In this document: piece by piece, positions 45,601 to 54,018 of the stretch
Layout of the letters: each line of letters starts with the position of its first letter
How positions within the stretch are numbered: the stretch's first letter is position 1
DNA from: Pseudomonadota bacterium
GTDB taxonomy: Bacteria; Pseudomonadota; Gammaproteobacteria; JAADHS01
Direction of reading: 5' to 3'
Length of the DNA stretch: 59,638 bases
Assembly: GCA_021821045.1 (NCBI GenBank)
Contig: JAKACW010000026.1
Location: 1 to 59,638 of the forward strand
Notes under the pieces: model-generated
Databases searched by the model: none
What the model was told of the DNA's origin: nothing
The model's input: the letters and a program-made list of their open reading frames with translations, nothing else
Position numbers and translations under genes: made by a program

Positions 45601-46469
45601 GCGGCGATGTTGTCTCGTGCCTGGCCGCCAATTGTCGAAAATGATCCGCCAACGTAAAGCGTCGCGCCGTTTGCGCTTATGACAAGGGCGCGCACCTCTC
45701 CGGCGACGTTGGTGGCTGCCGCCGTCGCCCAGCCTGCTGAGAGCACAGCGCCGGTGGACGCGGTGAACGCCGCGATTCCGCGCGCCGCGGCGTCTACGCC
45801 AAGTGACGAAAAACTTCCGCCCGCGAAAAGACGGTCGTTGCTGGAATCAAGCGCGAGAGCGAGCACGGCGCCATCCGTTGCGTTCGGATTCCAGGCGGTA
45901 ACGCTGCCGTCGGCAACGTTGACCTGCGCCAAGCGATTGCGCGGCTGGCCGTCGATTTCGGTGAACTCGCCGCCGACATAGAGCGTCGTTTTGTCGGCCG
46001 AGAGCGCCAGAGCGCGGACAACACCGTTGGGTTCGGGATTGAATGCCGCGGTCACGGCCCGACTGGCGTTGATGTGGACCAGATTCGCCACCGCAGAGGT
46101 GCCGACTTTGGAAAAATCGCCGCCGACATACCAGCCGCCGGCGCCATCGGGAACGACGGCGTAAATTCCGTTGCTGCCCGTGCCGGCAATGTGCGGATAG
46201 AGCGCAATGGCCTGCGCGGTGCTGACGTTGACGCCGATCCCGTGGCCGGTGTTGGGACCCACGTAACTGAAATCGCCGCCGATGTAAACTGTGGCGCCGT
46301 TATGAAGCACCGCGTTGACGGTGCCGTCGGTGACATAATATTTTCTGTCCGGATCGTTGCTTGCCCATGCACCCCCGAACAGCAGCAGCATGAAGATCGA
46401 AGCCCAGAAACCGCGGCGGGCTTGCGGCCGGAAACGTTTTGAGTCGTCGAGCTGGATCATCCTCGGCAT
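42585..46469 (-). CDS. Giant secreted beta-propeller protein with GlyGly-CTERM-like end
   Basis: 1294 residues. A signal-like N-terminus (FWASIFMLLLFGGAWA) is followed by many repeats of about 45-50 residues with the pattern LYVGGxFTxIGGxxRNRLAxLN and AWNPN, resembling delta-60 or kelch-like propeller repeats. Residues 523-835 are different: BNR/Ycf48-like blades (GLFRSTDGGSQWTEID, GVFVSSDNGATW). The first repeat type then resumes in mid-repeat at 836 (LLYIGGDFTG). After 1070 there are two chitobiase C-terminal-like domains (TIYFTTDTD, TIFFTTDGSRPTY). It ends GGSLG (1262-1266), a hydrophobic stretch, then RASRR and an Arg-rich tail, as in GlyGly-CTERM rhombosortase targets. The tail overlaps cysQ antisense. 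Confidence 0.87.
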   Translation of the reverse strand: MPRMIQLDDSKRFRPQARRGFWASIFMLLLFGGAWASNDPDRKYYVTDGTVNAVLHNGATVYIGGDFSYVGPNTGHGIGVNVSTAQAIALYPHIAGTGSNGIYAVVPDGAGGWYVGGDFSKVGTSAVANLVHINASRAVTAAFNPEPNGVVRALALSADKTTLYVGGEFTEIDGQPRNRLAQVNVADGSVTAWNPNATDGAVLALALDSSNDRLFAGGSFSSLGVDAAARGIAAFTASTGAVLSAGWATAAATNVAGEVRALVISANGATLYVGGSFSTIGGQARDNIAALTVADGAATTWTPEANGPVNALALNADGSQIYAAGEFTNIGGAARTRIARLNTGSNTADADWDHSANNTVSDLLLAADLSRVHIGGDFTDVDGAPVYYHAALPTGTGANDLVRSDGPVRVLSRPADGPELFVGGEFQSVGGVLRNKVAALNISTGIPLTSWAPNIDDGAVEALALSYDNTEVFVGGSFTSVGSVARNRVAKFSASNGSLSDWAPNIENGAVRTMAMSTDGAQVLGLAVSPSNSAVVIAGTEDGLFRSTDGGSQWTEIDLGGTTQVSDIAFDPNSTSRVFVATRGRGVFVSSDNGATWQADNDGLTALQATSIAFSSDSSRVYVGTKFLTNEIGGLYRRDTGETAWTFARSTEVDTVAVDPSDRNYVYIGNTVGIFVTTDGGPTLLRADQGLAAKTAKHILVSNITDATTNNRVIYAASAGALYRTSNKGVTWTAFGRGLPGAALNRIALHPTNNDQLYVAAFGSGVYRTTAATNPTGASVTFSAVNAGLESLYTNTVAIDSANPQTLYVGASLGRLFKTTDAANWTAAETGIPHNLLYIGGDFTGSHPDYLAELNTVGTADYFRPWDAQPTAPVNAVQLSADGATLYAVGAFTSLGGNARLRLAALTRSTAAATTWAPSVDDGVVNALVLSSNESEIYLGGSFTSVNATTRNRLARIDTATGDLNAWDPGADGEVSSILLGTDDATLIASGAFTTIAGSARRHLASLLTSETAGTATSWQPDPDAPTAGRNALARLNNTIFVGGAFTRIGEMATRSFAGFTFTAPTVAATPRGSAFDTAQQITLTCTNSSGTTCTTIYFTTDTDLATAAWQTYTTPLDITNSVRLSFYGVDVEGSRSATRTETYTIDATGPTVTASPISGTYDVTQTVTLICDDGDGGTGDDITVAGCDTIFFTTDGSRPTYSVQRSGESGDLVFTEGSGTLVYSRAIPVVIDSHLRFIAVDSAGNLSSEGEARYSIVRVPGGSLGVGGVLVLLAGVIIRASRRASHGRCRQRR

Positions 46470-46576
46470 TCTACATTAAGGGCGCTCGGGATAACTGACG
46501 AGTGCGGATCACGCGTCGGCCACAAAAGGCGAATGGAATAATATGTTACAATTCGGCGCATTTAAGAGGGGCACGG

Positions 46577-47290
46577 ATGCGACAGACAATTGCCCTAACG
46601 GCTTTGGCCGTTGCGGCGTTTTTTAGTTCTGCCGGTCGGGCGGAGGTTTTCGGGTGGGGCGGCGAAGTCGAACTCGGATGGGTCGAAACGTCGGGCAATA
46701 CCGAAGTCTCGACCATAAAGTTCAAGACCAACGCCAAACATGAGTCGGAACAGTGGATCAACAGCGTTGTCGTGGAGGCGCTGAACACGTCCAACGCGAG
46801 CAGGACAACGGCCGAGCGCTATCTGCTGGAAGGCAAAGCAAAATATCGTCTGCCGCAGAAACATTACGGCTATGGCAACGGCAAGTACGAGGATGATCGG
46901 TTCAGCGGCTACGACTACCGACTCAGCGCGACAATCGGTTACGGGGCTCGCATCAGGGAAACGCCCCGTTATTGGGTGGATCTTGAGGCCGGCGTGGGTG
47001 AGCGCCGCAACAAATTGGCGGGCAACGGCCGGGACGACGAGTTCATCGCACGGCTGTTCGCCGACTTTGCCTGGACGGCGAACGAATACACGACCATTGG
47101 CGAAACCCTGACCGTCGAGGCGGGTAGTGATACGACACTGACAAAGTCGGAGACTTTTCTCAAAAGCAGGATCGCTCGGCGACTGGCACTTAAAGCTGGG
47201 TTTTTGGTGCGCCACGCATCGAACGTTCCGCAGGACACGGCGCAAACGGACCGCGAACTGACGCTGACGGTTGTTTATGATTTCAAATAA
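46577..47290 (+). CDS. DUF481 family outer-membrane beta-barrel protein (YdiY-like)
   Basis: 237 residues from the ATG at 46577, after AAGAGGGGCACGG; the longer frame to 46502 adds a non-signal sequence. Signal peptide ends near SAGRAEV. Alternating beta-strands with GELGW-like WGGEVELGWVETSGNTE, YRLSATIGYGARI and a C-terminal LTLTVVYDFK ending in an aromatic-rich strand typical of outer-membrane barrels. The function of DUF481 proteins is not known. Divergent from the giant propeller gene by 107 bases. Confidence 0.88.
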   Translation: MRQTIALTALAVAAFFSSAGRAEVFGWGGEVELGWVETSGNTEVSTIKFKTNAKHESEQWINSVVVEALNTSNASRTTAERYLLEGKAKYRLPQKHYGYGNGKYEDDRFSGYDYRLSATIGYGARIRETPRYWVDLEAGVGERRNKLAGNGRDDEFIARLFADFAWTANEYTTIGETLTVEAGSDTTLTKSETFLKSRIARRLALKAGFLVRHASNVPQDTAQTDRELTLTVVYDFK

Positions 47291-47342
47291 CGCATGCATG
47301 GGGCGCGACGGGCGCGAAACTTCATCCAGTTGAGGTTAAAAT

Positions 47343-47990
47343 ATGAACCCAATCCGGTTACTTCAAAATAGCGCGGCCGTCTGGTTGCTCATCCTGCTCA
47401 CGGCCTGCAGCACCGCTTACTACGCGACTTGGGAGACTCTTGGGAAACATAAGCGAGACTTGCTGCGTGACGAGGTCGAGGCGGCACGGGAGGATCAAGG
47501 GGAAGCGCAGGAGCAGTTTAAGGATGCGTTGACGCGCTTGCAGGAGTTGACCGGCATTCAAGGCGGCGAACTGCAGGAGCGTTACGATGCGTTGAACAGC
47601 GACTATGAAAAGTGCGTCGACCGCGCCGGTGACGTCACAAATCGTATCGAAAGCATCGAAGAGATCGCCGAGGACTTGTTCGCCGAATGGCGCAAAGAGA
47701 TTGATCTGATAACCCAAGCCAGTTTTCGCGAGGACAGCCGCAAGAAGCTGAGCCAAACCCAGGCCAAGTACGACAAGATGCGCGTTGCAATGCGCCAGTC
47801 CGAGAAGCGGATGAACGCCGTGTTGGGCAAGTTTCGCGATCACGTGCTGTATCTGAAGCACAACCTCAATGCCCAGGTGGTGGGTGGATTGTCCGTCGAA
47901 GTTGCGAAAATCGAAGGCGATGTTTCGAAGTTGATTGCGGATATGCAGTCGTCCATCAAAGAGGCGGATGCTTTCCTGAAGACGTTGTAG
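47343..47990 (+). CDS. DUF2959 family lipoprotein
   Basis: 215 residues with lipobox LLTACS, lipid Cys at position 22. After it, a long, highly charged helical coiled-coil region (DEVEAAREDQGEAQEQFKDA, RLQELTGIQ) with few prolines and glycines. It matches the DUF2959 family of Gammaproteobacteria. Role unknown; a periplasmic structural or scaffold role is a guess. It follows the DUF481 gene after 52 bases and precedes the CFI-box gene by 34 bases, in one direction. Confidence 0.87.
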   Translation: MNPIRLLQNSAAVWLLILLTACSTAYYATWETLGKHKRDLLRDEVEAAREDQGEAQEQFKDALTRLQELTGIQGGELQERYDALNSDYEKCVDRAGDVTNRIESIEEIAEDLFAEWRKEIDLITQASFREDSRKKLSQTQAKYDKMRVAMRQSEKRMNAVLGKFRDHVLYLKHNLNAQVVGGLSVEVAKIEGDVSKLIADMQSSIKEADAFLKTL

Positions 47991-48024
47991 GCGAAGTTAA
48001 CGGCGTAACCTGGAGCTTCACGGT

Positions 48025-49776
48025 ATGCAGCGGCCCGCGGGCATGAGAACGCGTCTTGCGATGCTCGGTGCGCTGATGCTATGGGCGACCGGGATCAGCG
48101 CCGCCGAGTTTCGCATTCCCGATGACTACGCTACCCTTGCCTCGGCGCTCGCTGATCTGAAAGCGCGCGGCCGCACCGGCGACACGCTGCTGATGGAGCC
48201 CGGCACCTACACCGTTAACGCGACGATTGATTTCCCGGTGACCATCCGCGGCGAGGAGACGGCCGCGACGATCTTGGAAGGCGCCAGCGGCAGGGGGCCG
48301 GTCTTTCAGATCAACCTCACCAACGACGTCATCATTAAGAATCTCTACTTCGCCGACGGCGATAGCGGCATCAGAGTGTCCGTTTCCGCGTCGGTGTCGG
48401 TGCTTAACAACGTATTCCACTTGGACTCCGATACGACCGCCGTCGATGTAGTCGACGCCTCCACTGTCACCGTTAGGAACAACACGTTCTACGACAACCG
48501 GATCGGCGTCAGCCGGGCGAGCGCGGACACGATCATCGTCAACAACGCCTTCGTCACGCAGGGCACCGCCATCTCCCCCGTCGATATCACCGACGGCGTC
48601 CGTTTCAACGGGTTCTATGACAATGATCTCGATGGCGTCCGCGGCACCAATGCGGTCAGGCAGAGCGACCCGTTGTTCGTCTCCGCGAGCATCGGAGATT
48701 TTCATTTGCGGCAGGACTCGCCCTTTATCGATGAGGGGGACGGCACCGATGTCATCGATGACACCACGGCGGATATCGGTGTCTACGGTGGCGCGGATGC
48801 GGACGTGCTGCCGTTTCAGGTGCGGGGGATTTCCGCCGTCGATGCCACTGTCGCGGCCGGCACAACGGCTTTCGATGTGACGTGGACGGCCAATCTTTCC
48901 TATCTTGTCACCCATTCCGGCGATCCCGGCTATTACAAGGTCTACTACGATTCCGACGGCAGCGGTTCGCCGTACGACGGTCTGGATGGTGAAGGCGGCG
49001 GTTCGCCATCGCCGGTCAACGTCGGCAATGTGACACAATTTCGGCTCGCGAATTTGTCACCGCCTCAGGAGTTGCCGACGGCGCCGACAATCGGGACGGT
49101 TACGCCGGACGACGGCCGGCTCGAGCTGACTTGGGGCGCAGTGACCCATGGCACCGGCTACAAAGTTTATTACGGGATCAACGATGTCACCGAGAACGTG
49201 GTCGATGTCGACGACGCGACATCCCACACAATCACGGGCCTGATAAACGGCCAGTCTTACAAAGTCGCGGTGAGCGCTTGGTTTCAAGCTCGCTACTACG
49301 TCAACGTCACCGCCGTGGACAGCACGGGCGAGGATGGACGGGAGAGTCGGCTGGGAACCGAAGCCGTGGTCGGGGTGGGCGATGTCTTCGAGGGTGCCCG
49401 CTCGGCGGAAGTCACGGCGATTCCCGAAGTGCCCCGGCCGTTTCCCGACTTGCCCAACGAGGGGTGTTTTATCGCAACCGCGGCTTTCGGCGGTGCTGAC
49501 GCACCGGCAGTGACACTGCTGCGTCAATTTCGCGATCGCTATCTCAAACTCACCGTGCCGGGCCGGGCGTTTGTGCGCGCCTACTATCGTTATAGTCCTG
49601 CACTGGCAGCATGGATCGAGAACAATCCGCCGCTGCGGCGAGCGGCGCAAACCGTTCTGACGCCGCTCGTCGCCGTCGCGGCGGCCATGACGAAGTATCC
49701 GGCCTATGTCGCCCTTGTTCTTGGCCTTTTCGGCTTGCGGCGCGCTCTTGGCCGGCGAGAGCGGGCGCAATGGTGA
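48025..49776 (+). CDS. Right-handed beta-helix/fibronectin-III protein with CFI-box C-terminus
   Basis: 583 residues; ATG at 48025 after GGAG, with a second possible start 18 bases later. Signal peptide RLAMLGALMLWATGISAA. A parallel beta-helix region (about 25-260) shows repeated VIIKNLYFADG, VSVLNNVFHL, VTVRNNTFYDN and TIIVNNAF. About 350-455 resembles fibronectin type III (LELTWGAVTHGTGYKVYYG). From Cys481 there is a CFI-box-CTERM-like domain, CFIATAAFGG, LLRQFRDRYL, RAYYRYSPALAAW, then a last hydrophobic segment and Arg-rich end. Likely exported and kept at the envelope. Its end overlaps the barrel gene by 7 bases. Confidence 0.85.
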   Translation: MQRPAGMRTRLAMLGALMLWATGISAAEFRIPDDYATLASALADLKARGRTGDTLLMEPGTYTVNATIDFPVTIRGEETAATILEGASGRGPVFQINLTNDVIIKNLYFADGDSGIRVSVSASVSVLNNVFHLDSDTTAVDVVDASTVTVRNNTFYDNRIGVSRASADTIIVNNAFVTQGTAISPVDITDGVRFNGFYDNDLDGVRGTNAVRQSDPLFVSASIGDFHLRQDSPFIDEGDGTDVIDDTTADIGVYGGADADVLPFQVRGISAVDATVAAGTTAFDVTWTANLSYLVTHSGDPGYYKVYYDSDGSGSPYDGLDGEGGGSPSPVNVGNVTQFRLANLSPPQELPTAPTIGTVTPDDGRLELTWGAVTHGTGYKVYYGINDVTENVVDVDDATSHTITGLINGQSYKVAVSAWFQARYYVNVTAVDSTGEDGRESRLGTEAVVGVGDVFEGARSAEVTAIPEVPRPFPDLPNEGCFIATAAFGGADAPAVTLLRQFRDRYLKLTVPGRAFVRAYYRYSPALAAWIENNPPLRRAAQTVLTPLVAVAAAMTKYPAYVALVLGLFGLRRALGRRERAQW

Positions 49777-50429
49777 AATTCTTTCGCAGCCTCGTGGTGG
49801 TGGTTTGTTTGTTCGGCGCCTCGGCTTACGCTCAGACCGAACCCGCCGCCCCGCAAGATACAGCGCCGTTGCCGAAGTGGGGTGCGGAGTTGAAAGGGGG
49901 CACGTTCTATCCCGACGTGAACGAATGGCCGGATTTTTACGGCAACGACCGTGGCGGCAGCGTCGCCGTGACCCTGAATCGGGCGTTGGGCCCGGTCTTC
50001 GAACTGGAGCTCGATGGCGCGTACTTTCACGACCGCGGTCGGGGTTTTTATTCCGCCAACAACCGTCCTGGCGGCGACATGCTGTACGAGCTGTATACCC
50101 TGGGTGCCGGCATCAATATTCGTCTGCCGGTTGCGCTGTGGGGCTGGCTGACACCCTACGGCGGCGTATCCGCGGTCCGTGCCTACTACAACGAAACGAT
50201 CAACGGCGGCGACCGGCGCCGGGGTTATCGCGACGGTGCGATGGTTCGTGCCGGCGCGCGGATCCTGCTCGACGGCGTCGAGCCCGGCGCCGCCAGTGGC
50301 CTGCAAAACGACTTCGACATCCTCAACACGCTGCTGGTGATCGAGTGGCAGCAGATGGAGACGGACAAAGTCAGCGGTTTCGATCTCGGTGGCGAGTCCA
50401 TCTACTTCGGGTTGCGTTTCGAATGGTAG
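49770..50429 (+). CDS. Outer-membrane beta-barrel protein coupled to the CFI-box gene
   Basis: 219 residues from the ATG at 49770, which overlaps the stop of the previous gene (ATGGTGA), indicating coupled translation. Signal peptide SLVVVVCLFGASAYAQ. The rest is barrel-like, with amphipathic strands WGAELKGGTFYPDVNEW, FELELDGAYFHDRGRGFY, WLTPYGGVSAVRAYYNE and a C-terminal IYFGLRFEW ending in Trp, the usual BAM signal. It resembles MXAN_2562-type barrels, but I hold that loosely. The coupling suggests it works with, or anchors, the CFI-box protein. Confidence 0.82.
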   Translation: MVKFFRSLVVVVCLFGASAYAQTEPAAPQDTAPLPKWGAELKGGTFYPDVNEWPDFYGNDRGGSVAVTLNRALGPVFELELDGAYFHDRGRGFYSANNRPGGDMLYELYTLGAGINIRLPVALWGWLTPYGGVSAVRAYYNETINGGDRRRGYRDGAMVRAGARILLDGVEPGAASGLQNDFDILNTLLVIEWQQMETDKVSGFDLGGESIYFGLRFEW

Positions 50430-50471
50430 AGGCGGGCCGCAAGTTCGCGATTTGATCAGAGGTCCGTCCAC

Positions 50472-51719
50472 ATGTGGTTTCCGCTGTTTGTGTTGTTCGC
50501 GGTGTTCGCCCTCATCGTGGCGCGGCGAGTCGGCCGGCTGCGTGTGGCGATATGGCAGGCGATGACGGCGGGAGCGGTCCTTGTCCTGGTGTCCGGATCG
50601 ATTGCGCCGGCGCAGGCATGGGCGGCCATCGACTGGCACGTCATTGCGTTTCTGGCGGGCATGTTTCTTCTCGGCCAGGCGCTACTGGACAGCGGCTGTT
50701 TGGCGCGGGTGGCGGATCATCTATTCATGCGCGCCCGCACAGTCGGCCAATTGGTGGGCTGGGTCATTGCCGCCGTCGGTCTTGCCTCGGCGATTCTGAT
50801 GAACGATACCTTGGCGCTGGTGGTGACGCCGTTGTTGATCGCCATCGCCCGCCGCCAAGGCGTTCCCGCTTTGCCGCTGTTGTTGACTGCGGCATTCGCA
50901 GTGACCATCGGCAGCACGATGAGCCCGATCGGCAATCCGCAAAACCTGTTGATTGCGCTGCGAGGTGGGATCGAGGCGCCGTTCGTGACGTTTGCTTATT
51001 ATCTGGCGCTGCCGACGTTGGTCAATCTCGTGCTGACGTACTACGTGTTGCGGGCGTTTTATCCCGGATTGTTTGCCCGCCCCTTGGTCGTCGATATTCC
51101 AGAGCCGGACGAGGACGAAGCGCTCGCCGCACTGGCGAAGTGGGGGCTTGGACTCGTGGTGCTGATCATCGCCGTGAAAGTGCTGTTGGTGGCGATGAAC
51201 AACCCCCTCGATATCGAGCTGAGCGCCATCGCAATCTGCGGCGCGCTGCCGGTCGTATTGTTCAGCAAGCGCCGCTGGGAGCTGGTGCGCAAGATCGATT
51301 GGCGCACACTGCTGTTTTTCATCAGCATGTTCGTTTTGATGGCGAGCGTGTGGCAAACGGGCTTCTTTCAGCAACAAGTCGTGGCGAGCGGGTTGCCGTT
51401 GGCGACGCTGCCGTCGGTGATGGCCGTAAGCATCACGCTCAGTCAATTGATTTCGAACGTGCCGCTGGTGGCCTTGTATATGCCCATGCTGCAGAGCGCG
51501 GGTGGTGGAGCGGACTTGATGATGGTGCTGGCCGCCGGCAGTACCATCGCCGGGAACTTGCTGATCTTGGGCGCGGCCAGCAATGTGATCATCATTCAAG
51601 GCGCCGAGCGCTACGGTGAAACCATCGGCTTCTGGCAATTCGCCCGGGTGGGCGCCCCTTTGACGGCGGTCAACGTTGCGGTTTACCTGGGCTATTTTTG
51701 GTTAGTCGGATCGATTTGA
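50472..51719 (+). CDS. ArsB/NhaD-superfamily inner-membrane transporter
   Basis: 415 residues with 10-12 hydrophobic segments. ILMNDTLALVVTPLLIAIAR and GSTMSPIGNPQNLLIALRG are the conserved ion-transport-superfamily loops, repeated in the second half as SQLISNVPLVALYMP and GNLLILGAASNVII. The family moves arsenite, sodium/protons, sulfate or dicarboxylates; the substrate cannot be told. It begins 42 bases after the barrel gene and is followed by an inverted REP pair. Confidence 0.88.
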   Translation: MWFPLFVLFAVFALIVARRVGRLRVAIWQAMTAGAVLVLVSGSIAPAQAWAAIDWHVIAFLAGMFLLGQALLDSGCLARVADHLFMRARTVGQLVGWVIAAVGLASAILMNDTLALVVTPLLIAIARRQGVPALPLLLTAAFAVTIGSTMSPIGNPQNLLIALRGGIEAPFVTFAYYLALPTLVNLVLTYYVLRAFYPGLFARPLVVDIPEPDEDEALAALAKWGLGLVVLIIAVKVLLVAMNNPLDIELSAIAICGALPVVLFSKRRWELVRKIDWRTLLFFISMFVLMASVWQTGFFQQQVVASGLPLATLPSVMAVSITLSQLISNVPLVALYMPMLQSAGGGADLMMVLAAGSTIAGNLLILGAASNVIIIQGAERYGETIGFWQFARVGAPLTAVNVAVYLGYFWLVGSI

Positions 51720-51759
51720 TGTGGTCTGTCGTGTCTGCAGGATCCCCGACATCGGCAAT

Positions 51760-51838
51760 GTGGGAGCGGTTTCCTACCGCGATTCTTCCCTTGCCTCGAG
51801 ACCACCGCCGATCCCATCGCGGAATGATCCGCTCCCAC
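51760..51838. repeat. Pair of inverted REP-like palindromes, head to head
   Basis: Unit 51760-51784 begins GTGGGAGCGGTTTCCTACCG and ends CGATT; unit 51816-51838 reads ATCGCGGAATGATCCGCTC then CCAC. They are the same two units as at 40914-40979 but in the reverse order, so they face one another. The pair fills the gap between the transporter gene and the end of regA (convergent). Confidence 0.88.
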
Positions 51839-51863
51839 ATTACGACGGGGGACTGCAAATTTG

Positions 51864-52424
51864 TTACTGCTTCACCGGATACTTACGCAGCTTGCGCTGC
51901 AGCGTGCGCCGGTGCATGGATATCTTTCGCGCCGCGGCCGAAATGTTGCCGCCGCATTCTTGCAGCACGCGGTTCAGGTGTTCCCATTCCAACCGGTCGA
52001 GGGACATGGGTCGTTCGCTGACCGGCGCCTGCGCATCCCCCTCATCGCGGTAGAACGCGGCGATGATGTCGTCGACCGCGGCGGGCTTGGTTAGATAGTG
52101 CACCGCGCCGAGCTTGATGGCTTCGATCGCGGTGGCGACGCTGGCATAGCCGGTCAGGACGACGGTGCGGCAGGACGGGTGGCGCTTCTTGATCTCGGGC
52201 ACCAGTCGCAGGCCGGACTCGACCGTCAAATTCAAATCGACGACCGCGAACTCAAGGTCATCCTCTCCGAGGAACGCCATTGCGTCGCCGATGCCGTGGG
52301 CGGCGTGCACTTCATAACCGCGCCGTTTGAGCGTATTGCTCAGTACGCCGCAGAACGTTTCGTCGTCATCGACCAGTAGTAAGCGCTTCGTGCCATCCGC
52401 CGCTGGGTGTTGAATTGTCGACAT
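51864..52424 (-). CDS. regA: RegA/PrrA/ActR-type redox response regulator
   Basis: 186 residues. Receiver domain with VDDDETF (19-25), phospho-Asp63 (VVDLNL), LTGYAS and LTKPA. A proline-containing linker follows, then a Fis-type helix-turn-helix with NISAAARKISMHRRTLQRKL, the highly conserved end of the RegA family. Its ATG has an AGGAGA ribosome-binding site inside the regB gene; the two frames overlap by 59 bases. In Rhodobacter and relatives RegA controls photosynthesis, carbon and nitrogen fixation and respiration genes in response to redox state. Confidence 0.92.
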   Translation of the reverse strand: MSTIQHPAADGTKRLLLVDDDETFCGVLSNTLKRRGYEVHAAHGIGDAMAFLGEDDLEFAVVDLNLTVESGLRLVPEIKKRHPSCRTVVLTGYASVATAIEAIKLGAVHYLTKPAAVDDIIAAFYRDEGDAQAPVSERPMSLDRLEWEHLNRVLQECGGNISAAARKISMHRRTLQRKLRKYPVKQ

Positions 52425-53718
52425 GGCGAGAATCTCCTCGGGTAGTCTGGTTGACGAAATTCAAATCGAAGCCAATCCGAACGCGGCTGCCTCCGCCCTC
52501 GCGCTGCAATATCTGCACCGTGCCGCCTATGCGATCGATGGTGGCGTAAGCGAGGAACGCGCCGATTCCCAGTCCACCTTGGGTCTGCTTGGTGGTGAAC
52601 ACCAATTTGCCGACCCTTTCCCGCGCTTCGGGTGCGAATCCCGGCCCGCGGTCCAAGATGTCGATCCATACCTCGGATCCCTCCCAGCGGGCGTGAACTT
52701 CCACGTTTTGCGGTGAAGCATCGGCGGCGTTGTTGAGAATATTCGTTATCGCGTGCGTGAGCGTCATATCGGCGATCATCAGCGGTGGCGGTTGCCCGCC
52801 ATCGGTGGTGAGCACGGGATTGACGTCTGGCCGCGACGATTTCCATTCTGCGACGATCTCGGTCACGTACTGATCCGCCGGACGCAGCCGGCCGGACTCG
52901 GCGCGTTGCTGTCCCGCCCGGGCGGAGAGCACGGCCAAGGAATCTTTGCAGCGCTGGATTTGCTGAGTCATGATGAGCGCGGTTTGTTGAATCGTGGGGC
53001 TGTCCGGATGCTCCTGTCTCAAGTCGTCCGCAAGAATGGCGAGCGTTCCCAGGGGCGTGCCCAGTTCATGGGCCGCGCCGGCCGCCAGCGTCCCTAATTC
53101 GACCAATTGCCGGTCGCGCATCGCCCGCTCCCGTTCCTGCGCCAAATGGATATCTTTTTCGCGGATCATTCGCCTGGCGCTCACGGCGAAAAATGCAATC
53201 AGGCATGAACTGGCGACAAATCCGACCCACATACCCCAGAGGTGAAGCTGATCCGGAGAGGGGAGGTCATGATCGTGGACATGGGGAGCGGGCGCCGCGG
53301 GAATAATCAGCAACAAGGTGTAACAGCCGATGCTCAGCGCGACCACGGACCAGGTGGCAACGCGGCTGGACAGCGCCGCCGCCGCCATGCTGACCGGAAT
53401 GAGGTAAAGCAGGGTAAACGGATTACTTGCACCGCCGGCGAAATACAGAATGGCCGTGAGTCCTAGAACGTCAACGATGATCTGCGCGTGAATCTCATGC
53501 TTGCCCACAGGAAGGCCGCGCGCCATGCGCGTCCAGGAAAATGCACTCACCACGAGAAACAAGGCGACCATTGCCAGTAACCCCGTCAGATCAATTTGGG
53601 CGCCGAAGATGAGTGTGGCGTCGTAGGCGGCGACGACGGCACCGCACAGCAATGCAATGCGCAATGCGAGCAACAGGCGCAAGTTCGCACGCTGGGGCAA
53701 GTCGACCACGATAGGCAT
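52366..53718 (-). CDS. regB: RegB/PrrB-type redox sensor kinase
   Basis: 450 residues. Six hydrophobic segments cover roughly 1-180. The quinone-binding heptapeptide GGASNPF is at 95-101. The H-box is AAGAAHELGTPLGTLAILAD with phospho-His217, and the redox-active Cys known in RegB corresponds to Cys257 (QIQRCKDSL). ATPase motifs LNNAADASPQNV, DRGPGFAPEARERVGKLVF and GGLGIGAFLA follow. A His-rich loop (PHVHDHD, 145-151) lies between membrane segments. It overlaps regA at its 3' end. Divergent from the porin gene across a 391-base region with a RegR-type box. Confidence 0.93.
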   Translation of the reverse strand: MPIVVDLPQRANLRLLLALRIALLCGAVVAAYDATLIFGAQIDLTGLLAMVALFLVVSAFSWTRMARGLPVGKHEIHAQIIVDVLGLTAILYFAGGASNPFTLLYLIPVSMAAAALSSRVATWSVVALSIGCYTLLLIIPAAPAPHVHDHDLPSPDQLHLWGMWVGFVASSCLIAFFAVSARRMIREKDIHLAQERERAMRDRQLVELGTLAAGAAHELGTPLGTLAILADDLRQEHPDSPTIQQTALIMTQQIQRCKDSLAVLSARAGQQRAESGRLRPADQYVTEIVAEWKSSRPDVNPVLTTDGGQPPPLMIADMTLTHAITNILNNAADASPQNVEVHARWEGSEVWIDILDRGPGFAPEARERVGKLVFTTKQTQGGLGIGAFLAYATIDRIGGTVQILQREGGGSRVRIGFDLNFVNQTTRGDSRHVDNSTPSGGWHEALTTGR

Positions 53719-53811
53719 AACGGAAACTACTTAGTTAAACTGATTATCGGTACAGTTGTTGGACTCGTCGTAACGAAGTCCAAAGCAGAATACCATGCGT
53801 CGCAATGCTGC

Positions 53812-53826
53812 GCGACATTATGTCGC
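53812..53826. promoter_or_regulatory. RegR/RegA box GCGACATTATGTCGC
   Basis: The 15 bases match the minimal RegR box of Bradyrhizobium as I recall it, GNG(A/G)C(A/G)TTNNGNCGC, at every defined position, and form a near-perfect palindrome. Located 94 bases before the regB start and 284 before the porin start. Suggests autoregulation and control of the porin operon. Confidence 0.65.
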
Positions 53827-54018
53827 ATTCCCATCTGAAGCTTACTGGGTGCTATTGGGGTTCTTACGATGTAGGGGACGCGCGACGGTTTAGTTTGGAG
53901 CACCGCCGACGCGAGCGAATGCAGCGAAAAATTCACTTTGTCTTTTGTTTGCGAGATTGCTCGTTGTACAGGCGAACGCAAGACCAAGGACGACTCAAAT
54001 GCGATGCGGACAATAATA

